Part shown: positions 1 to 5,487 of the stretch, one piece after another
Numbering within the stretch: position 1 is the stretch's first letter
How the letters are laid out: every line of letters begins with the position of its first letter
Assembly: GCA_945929285.1 (NCBI GenBank)
Contig: CAMEOC010000093.1
Coordinates: forward strand, 1 to 5,487
Direction of reading: 5' to 3'
DNA length: 5,487 bases
Source of the DNA: an uncultured Mucispirillum sp.
Lineage (GTDB): Bacteria; Chrysiogenota; Deferribacteres; Deferribacterales; Mucispirillaceae
Position numbers and translations under genes: made by a program
The notes under the pieces: generated by a model
Databases searched by the model: none
What the model saw: the letters and a program-made list of their open reading frames with translations, nothing else
Told to the model about the DNA's origin: nothing

Positions 1-521
1 TCAGCACCACCAACACCAATAGCCACCATGGAAAGTCCGCCTGCATTCGGAGTGTGAGAGTCTGTACCAATCATCATACCACCAGGAAAAGCATAGTTTT
101 CAAGCACCACCTGGTGAATAATACCAGCCCCTGGTTTCCAGTAGTCAATACCATATTTTGCTGCAACACTTTTTAAAAAGTCATAAACTTCTTTATTAGT
201 TTTTTCAGCTTCCGGTAAATCAACATCTGCTCCTTTATAAGCCTGTATAAGGTGGTCGCAGTGAACAGAAGCATTAGTTGCAACTTTCTTTTTACCTGCA
301 TTCATAAACTGTAAAAGAGCCATTTGAGCAGTAGCATCCTGCATAGCTACTCTATCTGGCTTAAAATTAACATAATCTTCGCCCCTTTTATAATCTTGAA
401 TATTTTCAGGGTTATAAAGGTGAGCATAAAGTATTTTTTCAGCCAGTGTTAATGGCCTGTTTAATACTTTTTTTGCTACGTTTATTTTTTCGCTGTAAGA
501 CTTATAAAAGATTTCAGACAT
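1..521 (-). CDS. acn: Aconitate hydratase, mitochondrial/AcnA type (N-terminal part, cut by window edge)
   Basis: Catalyses citrate to isocitrate interconversion through cis-aconitate in the TCA cycle, in the cytoplasm, with a [4Fe-4S] cluster. I translated 173 codons from the ATG at 521-519; the frame is open to base 1. It begins [13 protein letters not shown]. Landmarks match mitochondrial-type aconitase in order: QDATAQM at residues 61-67, SVHCDHLI at 85-92, [12 protein letters not shown] at 130-141 and [11 protein letters not shown] at 152-162. With a constant offset of 11, Q61, H90, D154 and H156 correspond to active-site Q72, H101, D165 and H167 of pig heart aconitase. The three cluster cysteines lie beyond the window. 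Family members are about 750 residues, so roughly a quarter is present. The start is supported by AAGGA (533-529) seven bases upstream. It appears to have its own promoter. The family assignment is very secure; no disruption is visible. Confidence 0.96.
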   Translation of the reverse strand, partial: MSEIFYKSYSEKINVAKKVLNRPLTLAEKILYAHLYNPENIQDYKRGEDYVNFKPDRVAMQDATAQMALLQFMNAGKKKVATNASVHCDHLIQAYKGADVDLPEAEKTNKEVYDFLKSVAAKYGIDYWKPGAGIIHQVVLENYAFPGGMMIGTDSHTPNAGGLSMVAIGVGGA

Positions 522-565
522 AATATCATCCTTATTTTTAAATATTATAATTTGATTTTACAAAA

Positions 566-594
566 ATTATAAAGCATTTTATTATAATAAACAA
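566..594 (-). promoter_or_regulatory. Candidate sigma70-type promoter of the aconitase gene
   Basis: On the minus strand a perfect -10 box TATAAT (571-566) follows a partial -35 box TTGTTT (594-589) at the ideal 17-base spacing. Transcription would begin near 559, giving a leader of about 38 bases that contains the AAGGA ribosome binding site at 533-529. The surroundings are very AT-rich, so chance TATAAT-like matches are common. The spacing and the distance to the gene are what make this one credible. Confidence 0.55.
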
Positions 595-693
595 GTGAAA
601 AATAAGCCAATTCAAAAAGAAATAAAAAATATCATATAAAATTTATAGAGATTGTGAAGATAAATACTAAAAACACTTTTTATTTTTTTTATT

Positions 694-783
694 TTAATAT
701 ATATTTCCTATATAGCAAGTAGGAATAATGCAACAAAGAATTTTTTGAGATTTAAGTAAGTATTTTTTTGCATAGTAATGCAT
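694..783 (-). CDS. Possible small peptide gene, 29 residues
   Basis: An ATG at 783-781 opens a 29-codon frame ending in TAA at 696-694. The peptide begins MHYYAKKYLLKSQ and ends in a hydrophobic, cysteine-bearing half (ILCCIIPTCYIGNIY). Lysines in the N-terminal half and a hydrophobic C-terminal half would suit a small membrane-associated peptide, but it is too short to assign to a family and I do not recognise it. The main support is the upstream AAGGAGGGAG. Against it: frames of this length arise easily by chance in AT-rich DNA, no promoter is clear, and the purine run could instead be read on the plus strand as a CU-rich element next to the terminator. A function cannot be given. Confidence 0.22.
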   Translation of the reverse strand: MHYYAKKYLLKSQKILCCIIPTCYIGNIY

Positions 784-792
784 TTAAATAAA

Positions 793-802
793 CTCCCTCC
801 TT
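793..802 (-). promoter_or_regulatory. Strong Shine-Dalgarno-like sequence AAGGAGGGAG
   Basis: Read on the minus strand this contains AAGGAGG (802-796), a seven-base perfect match to the anti-Shine-Dalgarno of 16S rRNA. It is better than the AGGA or AAGGA cores before the recognised genes here. The final GGAG ends nine bases before the ATG at 783; the AAGGAGG core ends twelve bases before it, which is somewhat long. Read on the plus strand it is CTCCCTCCTT, just ahead of the terminator hairpin. Which reading is biologically meaningful is undecided. Confidence 0.4.
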
Positions 803-813
803 TTTGTAGAAAG

Positions 814-844
814 TGGAACAGGCTTTTGCCTGTTCCATTTTTTT
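814..844 (+). terminator. Rho-independent terminator, strongest in the plus direction
   Basis: A perfect ten-base-pair stem (TGGAACAGGC at 814-823 pairing with GCCTGTTCCA at 828-837) closes a TTTT loop and is followed by seven T residues (838-844), the classical intrinsic terminator layout for plus-strand transcription. No plus-strand gene precedes it. On the minus strand the same stem lies 64 bases after the antiporter stop codon and is followed by the weaker tail CTTTCT. It could therefore also end the antiporter transcript, as a bidirectional terminator of unequal strength. The hairpin is certain from the sequence; its direction of use is inferred. Confidence 0.75.
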
Positions 845-901
845 ATATACTTACTCTTATATTATAATGTATTTTTATGAATATTTTTTTATATATAAAT
901 A

Positions 902-2887
902 TTATGTAGCAGGTTCTATTTTATTATTTAAAATGGAAGCAAATATAGCAATATCACTGGCTTTACCTGTTACTAAAAGCTCATCTCTATCATTTATTTT
1001 ATCATCAGAACCAGGGGTTACTTTTACCTGCACTCCAGATTTTATAGCAATAATATTTACATTATATTTAAAGCGTGCATCTAATGCTCTTATAGACTGT
1101 CCTGTATAAATAGAACCTACCGGCACCGTTATGGTTTCCACAGAAAGCCCTTTTACTCCCAGTGATGAAGTTTTTCTATCCTGCAGTTTTTTAGATATGG
1201 CAGATATATCTTCCTGTCTAAGTTCTGCTTCAACAGCTGCAATATTTTCATCAGGTATATAATAATGTTTAAATACAACAGATAATATGGAAGCAGCTGA
1301 TTCTACTTCTTCAGATATTACTTCTGAAGCCCCAAGCTCTTTTAATTTTGCATTAAATACTTGAAAGCGTGTTCTTGCAATAATAATAAGGGTAGGGTTT
1401 AACCTTCTTGCTGTTTCTACAATATTTTTAGTGGTATTATAATCAGCACCAGAAATAACTAAAGAGCGGGCTTTTTTAATGGAAGCATGTTCTAATATTT
1501 CTTCCTGGGAAGCATCACCGTAAAAAATAGGTGTGCCTTTTTGTTTTTCCTGGTTTACAGTATTTGGGTTCATTTCTATTACTATATATTCTATTCCAGA
1601 TTGTATGGCAGCTTTTGCTATCATTCTACCTGTAAGCCCAAAACCTACTAATATAATGTGGTCGTTAAATACTTTTTTATCTGTTTTTTTATCATGAAAA
1701 TAACCTTTTAATATGTTTTCTGGCAGTGGTAGTTTAGATAATATTTTTACCAGCTGGGAAGAAAACAGCATCATAAAAGGTGTAGCCATCATGGAAATTA
1801 CTGCAATGGTAATAAATAATGAGTTTTGGTATTCATTAAATATGCCATCCATAAGCCCTGTAGTTGCAAGAATAAAAGAAAACTCCCCAACTTGAGCAAG
1901 AGCAAGGCCTGTTTTTAATGAGGTTTCTAAAGAATAGCCTAATATATTTATAGCCATTGTGGTAACAAGTGTTTTTACCAATATTACTAAAAGTGCTAAA
2001 AATACAATAAAAACAGGGTGGGAGATAAATGTTTCCATACTTATCATCATACCAATAGATATAAAGAAAAAGCCAGTAAATACATCTTTAAAAGGTATAA
2101 CATTACCTAAAGCCTGGTAGCCATACCCAGTTTCACTAACTATCATACCAGCTAAAAAAGCACCAAGAGCAAGAGATAAGCCTGCTTTATTTGTAATAAC
2201 TGCAACTACCATACATATTAATATAATGGAAAATAAGAAAACTTCTCGGCTTCTTGTGTTAGTAACTTTTGATAAAAGTTTTGGCACAATAAACCTTGCA
2301 GCAGCAAATAATAAAATAACTACAATAACAGCATTACCAAGGGTTAAAACTATTTCCCATACAGAAGAATCATTACCTGGTGCAAGCATTCTTGCAATAA
2401 GCATCATAGGTATAACTGCTATATCTTGAAATATAAGCACACTGGTTGTAATTCTACCATAAGGGGATTCTATTTCACCTCGCTCCATCATTAATTTTAA
2501 TACAATAGCAGTAGATGATGGGGCAATAATCATACCTATAAATATGGAAAGTTCAGTGCCTAAACCCATTATCATACATAAAAGGGTAACAAATATGGAT
2601 GTTATAAAAACCTGCAGCATACCGCCGCCTAAAGCGGAGCGTTTAAGGGCTAATAACTGTTTTAAGGAAAATTCTAAACCGATTGTAAAAAGTAATAATA
2701 TAACACCTATTTCTGCCATATGGGCAACATTTTCAGTGTTTGAAATAAACCCAAGACCATTAGGGCCAATTAAAAGCCCTGTAATAAGGTAACCTAATAT
2801 TCCTGGTATTTTAATTTTTGCACAAATAAGTAATACAATAGTAGATACTGCAAAAATAATAGTAATATCGCGTAAAATAATATCCAT
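902..2887 (-). CDS. CPA2-family cation:proton antiporter with C-terminal RCK (TrkA-N and TrkA-C) domains
   Basis: Inner-membrane monovalent cation/proton exchanger, probably moving K+ or Na+ against H+ in pH or ion homeostasis. Residues about 5-385 are a multi-helix Na+/H+ exchanger domain with family signatures SSTAIVLKLM (124-133), FQDIAVIP (153-160, with candidate ion-binding D155), LSLALGAFLAGMIVSE (237-252) and QVGEFSFI (332-339). Residues about 408-530 form a Rossmann RCK_N domain: GFGLTG at 415-420 is the dinucleotide loop and acidic E438 ends the second strand, which favours NAD(H). Residues about 575-655 resemble TrkA-C/RCK_C. The length of 661 residues is usual for this architecture (YbaL/Kef-like). 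The region equivalent to the acidic Kef regulatory loop reads YQALGNVIPFKD (257-268), without the Kef acidic residues, so I avoid a kef name. ATG at 2887 has a weak AGCAGG seven bases upstream. Exact ion specificity cannot be read from sequence. Confidence 0.93.
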   Translation of the reverse strand: MDIILRDITIIFAVSTIVLLICAKIKIPGILGYLITGLLIGPNGLGFISNTENVAHMAEIGVILLLFTIGLEFSLKQLLALKRSALGGGMLQVFITSIFVTLLCMIMGLGTELSIFIGMIIAPSSTAIVLKLMMERGEIESPYGRITTSVLIFQDIAVIPMMLIARMLAPGNDSSVWEIVLTLGNAVIVVILLFAAARFIVPKLLSKVTNTRSREVFLFSIILICMVVAVITNKAGLSLALGAFLAGMIVSETGYGYQALGNVIPFKDVFTGFFFISIGMMISMETFISHPVFIVFLALLVILVKTLVTTMAINILGYSLETSLKTGLALAQVGEFSFILATTGLMDGIFNEYQNSLFITIAVISMMATPFMMLFSSQLVKILSKLPLPENILKGYFHDKKTDKKVFNDHIILVGFGLTGRMIAKAAIQSGIEYIVIEMNPNTVNQEKQKGTPIFYGDASQEEILEHASIKKARSLVISGADYNTTKNIVETARRLNPTLIIIARTRFQVFNAKLKELGASEVISEEVESAASILSVVFKHYYIPDENIAAVEAELRQEDISAISKKLQDRKTSSLGVKGLSVETITVPVGSIYTGQSIRALDARFKYNVNIIAIKSGVQVKVTPGSDDKINDRDELLVTGKASDIAIFASILNNKIEPAT

Positions 2888-2919
2888 AAATATACCTGCT
2901 AAAAATTATATTAAGGTGT

Positions 2920-2946
2920 TTTATATAATATTATAATATAAATCAA
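2920..2946 (-). promoter_or_regulatory. Weak candidate promoter of the antiporter gene
   Basis: In the 68-base gap after the activator gene, TTGATT (2946-2941) is followed at 15 bases by TATAAA (2925-2920). This would start transcription near 2913 and leave a leader of about 26 bases containing the ribosome binding site. Spacing is short and the region is nearly pure A/T, so the match could be accidental. A second TATAAT at 2910-2905 lies too close to the ribosome binding site to be a likely -10 box. Read-through from the upstream operon is equally possible, because no terminator hairpin is seen in the gap. Confidence 0.25.
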
Positions 2947-2955
2947 TAGAATAAT

Positions 2956-3702
2956 TTATAAAGGCAGGCAGCCTAAAGCACCATTATATTGTGGGTTTTC
3001 AAGGGGCACTACATTTTTGCCTATTAACTCTGAAATATAATATATAAGGCTTTTATTTGATGCTACACCACCAGAAGCATATATTTTATCAGCCTGAAAA
3101 GATTTTATTAAAGGCATTAACCTTTTAGCTATTGATTTATTAACACCGGAGGCAATACTTTCAAGCTCCACCCCTGAAGCCATAAGCCCTATAAGCTCAC
3201 TTTCGCAAAATACAGCACATGTGCTTGAAAGGTTGGATGGGTCTTTATCCATTTGAGAAAGTTCATCTATGGTAATACCTAAAACATTACAGGCATTTTC
3301 AGCAAACCTGCCAGTGCTGGCTGCACATTTATCATTCATAATAAAGTCTTCAATATAGCCATCTTTTCCTAATATAACTTTACTATCTTGCCCGCCAATA
3401 TCAATTAAAACAAAGCTGTCATCACCTGTCTGCCTAAGAGCACCCCTAAAATGAGCTTTAATTTCTGATATAATCTCAGCATTTGCAAAGCTCATTAAGT
3501 TTCTACCATAACCTGTGGCAGTTATTTTATAATCTTTATCTATTCCCAGTTTTTCTACATCAATATATGTGCTTTCTTTATCTCTTTTTATATACTGCCT
3601 GTAAAAACTAACGGTATCATATCGCATAAACTCTAAATTTTCGCCATCTGCTTTTACCATTTTCACATATCTTGAGCCTAAATCTATACCAATATTTTTC
3701 AT
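2956..3702 (-). CDS. 2-hydroxyacyl-CoA dehydratase activator-type ATPase (BadF/BadG/BcrA/HgdC family)
   Basis: Members are homodimeric ASKHA-fold ATPases that hold one [4Fe-4S] cluster between the subunits and use ATP hydrolysis to inject a very low-potential electron into a partner dehydratase or reductase. Visible motifs: GIDLGS (5-10) phosphate loop 1; TGYGRNLM (63-70); LIDIGGQDSKVI (99-110) phosphate loop 2; MNDKCAASTGRF (122-133) and SSTCAVFCESE (159-169), whose C126 and C162 match the cluster ligands of HgdC; and ASGGVASN (209-216) adenosine site. The length, 248 residues, is close to the roughly 260 of HgdC. Oddities are S129 where CAAGTG is usual and an extra cysteine C166. ATG at 3702 overlaps the stop of the dehydratase-like gene (ATGA) and has AAGGA five bases upstream, so translation is coupled. 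The partner is almost surely that upstream product. The substrate is unknown. Confidence 0.93.
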   Translation of the reverse strand: MKNIGIDLGSRYVKMVKADGENLEFMRYDTVSFYRQYIKRDKESTYIDVEKLGIDKDYKITATGYGRNLMSFANAEIISEIKAHFRGALRQTGDDSFVLIDIGGQDSKVILGKDGYIEDFIMNDKCAASTGRFAENACNVLGITIDELSQMDKDPSNLSSTCAVFCESELIGLMASGVELESIASGVNKSIAKRLMPLIKSFQADKIYASGGVASNKSLIYYISELIGKNVVPLENPQYNGALGCLPL

Positions 3703-4703
3703 AAAAGTCCTTTTTTCTTTTTCATTTCAAGCATTTCTATAAAAGAATCAATGCGTATTTTTGTTCTGCCATCAATATCCCCTGGTGTATCGCCTTCAAT
3801 GGTTAATACAGGCACACCTAAATGTTTTTTTATTAAAATATCTTGAATCTGCCTGTAACAAAAAGACTGCACATAATGAATTATACCGTCAATTTTCCTT
3901 AATTTTATTTGCTCTTTTATATCTTTTATCCTATCCATTACACCGTAAGGATATGTATATTCTATGTAACGCATAATATAATCTGGGTTTGTAGAAGGAA
4001 TACTAAACTGCCTTTGCACTTCGTTAAAAACTATTTTACAGTTTTTACTTTCAATAAAATCATACATAGAAGGGTTTATGGTAGGCACACCAATACAGCC
4101 AATACGAACATATTTTTCTTCAATATGGCGTTTTTCTGCTTTTTCTATTAAAACATCTACATCTTTTGAAAATTTTTCCAAATCACTATTAAAATCAGTG
4201 GAAGAAACCAGGTATAAATGGTTTTCAAACCCTGTAACATAGCCATCCACCGTTAATCTATCTACTATTTTTAATTTATCACGCACTTTATCTGTTATTT
4301 TAGAATAGTCATAAACCATATCTAAAGTAACATTTAAAGCATTACCTAAAAAAATCATTTGCTGTTTTAAAGCAGAGTAGGGGTCTTTTTCTTCATAAGG
4401 GTATGCAAATGGGTGTACTTTTATGCCATTTGCAGTATATAATTCTGTTAGAGCATGGGTGTTGCTGCAATCTCCATTTGTTACAGATATTATTTCATCT
4501 ACTGCCTTTTCTTTTACAGCAACAGAATAAAGCCCTTTTATCCATGAACAGCAGTTTCTAGGCAAGCCGTCATCTTGAGCTTCGTCTATTAAATTACCAG
4601 GGTTATTATTGCATACAAAAATATTGTTTAAATCAACAGGTATATTGCCTCCTGCTAAAAAAAATTCTACAGGTATTGTGGTAGTAAATCCTATTTTTTT
4701 CAA
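3699..4703 (-). CDS. Stand-alone 2-hydroxyacyl-CoA dehydratase D-component-like iron-sulfur protein (HgdB/BcrB superfamily), substrate unknown
   Basis: Cytoplasmic FeS protein of the family of HgdA/HgdB, benzoyl-CoA reductase BcrB/BcrC and the double-cubane-cluster protein. It is expected to receive an ATP-activated electron from the activator encoded next. Family features are the opening IGFTTTIPVEFFLAGG (4-19), PRNCCSWIKG (48-57), NGDCSNTHAL (76-85), VQSFCYRQIQ (278-287) and the C-terminal EGDTPGDIDGRTKIRIDSF (303-321). C51 or C52, C79 and C282 are the likely cluster ligands; further cysteines are C31, C203 and C222. At 334 residues it is shorter than many catalytic subunits, and no second dehydratase subunit is nearby, unlike HgdA-HgdB, so it may act as a homodimer. 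The start is TTG at 4703: an in-frame TAA lies just upstream, no ATG intervenes, and AGGA sits five bases before it. Family is secure; reaction is not, and I do not call it a true 2-hydroxyglutaryl-CoA dehydratase. Confidence 0.88.
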   Translation of the reverse strand: MKKIGFTTTIPVEFFLAGGNIPVDLNNIFVCNNNPGNLIDEAQDDGLPRNCCSWIKGLYSVAVKEKAVDEIISVTNGDCSNTHALTELYTANGIKVHPFAYPYEEKDPYSALKQQMIFLGNALNVTLDMVYDYSKITDKVRDKLKIVDRLTVDGYVTGFENHLYLVSSTDFNSDLEKFSKDVDVLIEKAEKRHIEEKYVRIGCIGVPTINPSMYDFIESKNCKIVFNEVQRQFSIPSTNPDYIMRYIEYTYPYGVMDRIKDIKEQIKLRKIDGIIHYVQSFCYRQIQDILIKKHLGVPVLTIEGDTPGDIDGRTKIRIDSFIEMLEMKKKKGLL

Positions 4704-4708
4704 TTTAT

Positions 4709-4713
4709 TCCTA
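4709..4713 (-). promoter_or_regulatory. Ribosome binding site fused with the upstream stop codon
   Basis: The minus strand reads TAGGA ATAAA TTG. TAG (4713-4711) ends the acetyltransferase-like gene, and the overlapping AGGA (4712-4709) is placed five bases before the TTG start of the dehydratase-like gene. This fixes the unusual TTG start and implies that ribosomes finishing the first gene can reinitiate on the second. Confidence 0.7.
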
Positions 4714-5484
4714 TATTACAAGTAAAAGCATAATAACAAGCACAGAAATAGAACCAATTACAGTATATTTAATTAAATCACCTTTAGGCATACCACCTAA
4801 AAGTTCTTCCCCTCGTGCTGCATATTCTACTTTTAGTTCGTTGTATTCTTTCTCTAGTTTATTTTTTTCATTTATTAAGTTAAAGAAGAATTTTTCAATA
4901 TCTAATTCTTCTAACTTTTCATTATTAACATAATTTTTTATTAAAGATGGTTTTTTTGCTTTCATTGTTCCATTTCTTTGGGTAACATCTGTAAAGCTTA
5001 AATTAAAACCAAAGTTTTCTAAAAATTTATTTCTCACATCTCTATCATCTTCACCTGCACTTTCTGAAGTAACAAAATCAAATGGAGTTATGGAGTATTC
5101 TTGAAAATTTTCCCTAAGCCATGAAATAAGCTCGTTTACAGCAAATGTGCCAATACCTTTATTTCTCAAGTTTTTATCTAAAAAAAGCCCTTGAGTTGGC
5201 CCAAATTCTATGGAGTTACTTCTATGATTCACTAAAGCATAAACTTTATTAATAGAAAGCTGGTCGCTGGCATTACCTGAAACTGCTCGTATAGGCCGTG
5301 CTGAATTACTGGTAACAGGTATAATTCTAACAAGCATCATTTCATTATCGCCTTCTTTATAATGCTTCATAGAAAATACAATATTACCAAATAACCTGGA
5401 GTTTACCCCAGATATTTCTTTAACTCTTACAAGCTTTAATATGGCTGTGCCATATTCTTCTGTGCGTTGTTCAAAATCGCTCAT
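4711..5484 (-). CDS. GNAT-like acetyltransferase domain protein with coiled coil and C-terminal membrane anchor
   Basis: I do not recognise this as a named family. Residues about 15-170 look like a GNAT acetyltransferase fold. The clearest sign is GLFLDKNLRNKGIGTFAVNE (99-118), where RNKGIG (107-112) matches the acetyl-CoA-binding R/Q-x-x-G-x-G/A motif A and is preceded by a strand and followed by a helix. FLENFGFNL (154-162) resembles the usual C-terminal GNAT segment. Residues about 188-228 are rich in E, K, L and N and are likely a coiled coil. About 240-257 is a hydrophobic helix that ends exactly at the C-terminus, as in tail-anchored proteins. No N-terminal signal is seen, so the catalytic part should face the cytoplasm. 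The ATG at 5484 is three bases from the window edge; the frame continues to the edge, so a start further upstream is possible. It is followed after seven bases by the dehydratase-like gene, implying one operon. Substrate unknown. Confidence 0.7.
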   Translation of the reverse strand: MSDFEQRTEEYGTAILKLVRVKEISGVNSRLFGNIVFSMKHYKEGDNEMMLVRIIPVTSNSARPIRAVSGNASDQLSINKVYALVNHRSNSIEFGPTQGLFLDKNLRNKGIGTFAVNELISWLRENFQEYSITPFDFVTSESAGEDDRDVRNKFLENFGFNLSFTDVTQRNGTMKAKKPSLIKNYVNNEKLEELDIEKFFFNLINEKNKLEKEYNELKVEYAARGEELLGGMPKGDLIKYTVIGSISVLVIMLLLVI

Positions 5485-5487
5485 TAC

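Larger units (their letters stand above)
522..901. other. Intergenic region between the antiporter gene and aconitase
   Basis: This 380-base stretch is the only long gap between genes. It is strongly AT-rich, with T runs around 677-695 and 762-769. It holds the aconitase promoter and leader on the minus strand (about 522-594), a short 29-codon minus-strand frame with a strong Shine-Dalgarno (694-802), and a GC-rich hairpin with a T-tract (814-844). Between about 595 and 693, and between 845 and 901, I see only AT-rich sequence with no supported feature. I found no tRNA-like fold and no repeat array. Confidence 0.8.

Noticed and set aside
595..693. AT-rich T tracts and TATA-like boxes upstream of aconitase, considered as further promoters or an origin
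   Set aside because: Homopolymer runs give many overlapping promoter-like matches with none standing out, and there are no iterated DnaA-box-like repeats.
813..1109. Plus-strand open frame of 98 codons starting in the terminator hairpin
   Set aside because: It begins inside the GC-rich hairpin, runs antisense through the well-supported end of the antiporter gene, and its product shows no recognisable domain.
1713..2792. Three short plus-strand frames opposite the antiporter gene
   Set aside because: All lie wholly antisense to a gene with conserved membrane and RCK motifs, with no independent support.
2905..2910. TATAAT box close to the antiporter start
   Set aside because: Transcription from it would begin on or after the ribosome binding site at 2900-2895, and no suitable -35 hexamer lies 16-18 bases upstream.
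2922..2940. AT-only near-palindrome between the activator and antiporter genes
   Set aside because: TATAATATTATA is a perfect but pure A/T palindrome. It is expected by chance in this base composition, too weak for a terminator, and no operator consensus is recognised.
3761..4151. Overlapping plus-strand open frames opposite the dehydratase-like gene
   Set aside because: They are antisense to a gene with clear family motifs, lack ribosome binding sites, and have the composition expected of reverse-complement AT-rich coding sequence.
3699..4703. Naming the gene hgdB or a benzoyl-CoA reductase subunit
   Set aside because: Only superfamily motifs are visible, the protein is short, and the second catalytic subunit expected for those enzymes is absent from the operon seen.

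Overview
The window is AT-rich and every supported gene lies on the minus strand, so transcription runs from right to left. The mix is a mitochondrial-type (AcnA-like) aconitase, a CPA2-family cation/proton antiporter with a nucleotide-binding RCK domain, and a 2-hydroxyacyl-CoA-dehydratase-type iron-sulfur protein with its activator ATPase. That suggests an anaerobic or microaerophilic bacterium of low GC content. An AT-rich member of Deferribacterota (Mucispirillum-like) would fit, but this is inference from gene content and base composition and cannot be proved here.

Layout in order of transcription. (1) 5484-4711: an unusual predicted membrane protein with a GNAT-acetyltransferase-like domain, a coiled coil and a membrane anchor at the extreme C-terminus; its true start could lie just outside the window. 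(2) 4703-3699: a stand-alone 2-hydroxyacyl-CoA dehydratase D-component-like protein, starting with TTG. Its Shine-Dalgarno overlaps the stop codon of the gene before. (3) 3702-2956: a BadF/BadG/HgdC-type activator ATPase overlapping gene 2 by four bases (ATGA). These three are almost certainly one operon. Genes 2 and 3 form an ATP-driven low-potential electron-transfer pair, with the activator hydrolysing ATP to push electrons onto the FeS partner. The substrate is unknown. (4) 2887-902: a CPA2 antiporter with RCK_N and RCK_C domains, after a 68-base gap that holds a weak candidate promoter. (5) 521-1: the first 173 codons of aconitase, running off the left edge, with a good promoter and ribosome binding site.

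The only long non-coding stretch is 522-901. It holds the aconitase promoter, a strong GC-rich hairpin whose T-tract points along the plus strand although no plus-strand gene precedes it, and a 29-codon minus-strand frame preceded by the best Shine-Dalgarno match I found in the window. No tRNA, rRNA, CRISPR array, insertion sequence or attachment site was seen. The points most worth a second look are the acetyltransferase-like/dehydratase-like/activator operon and the unexplained signals at 694-844.
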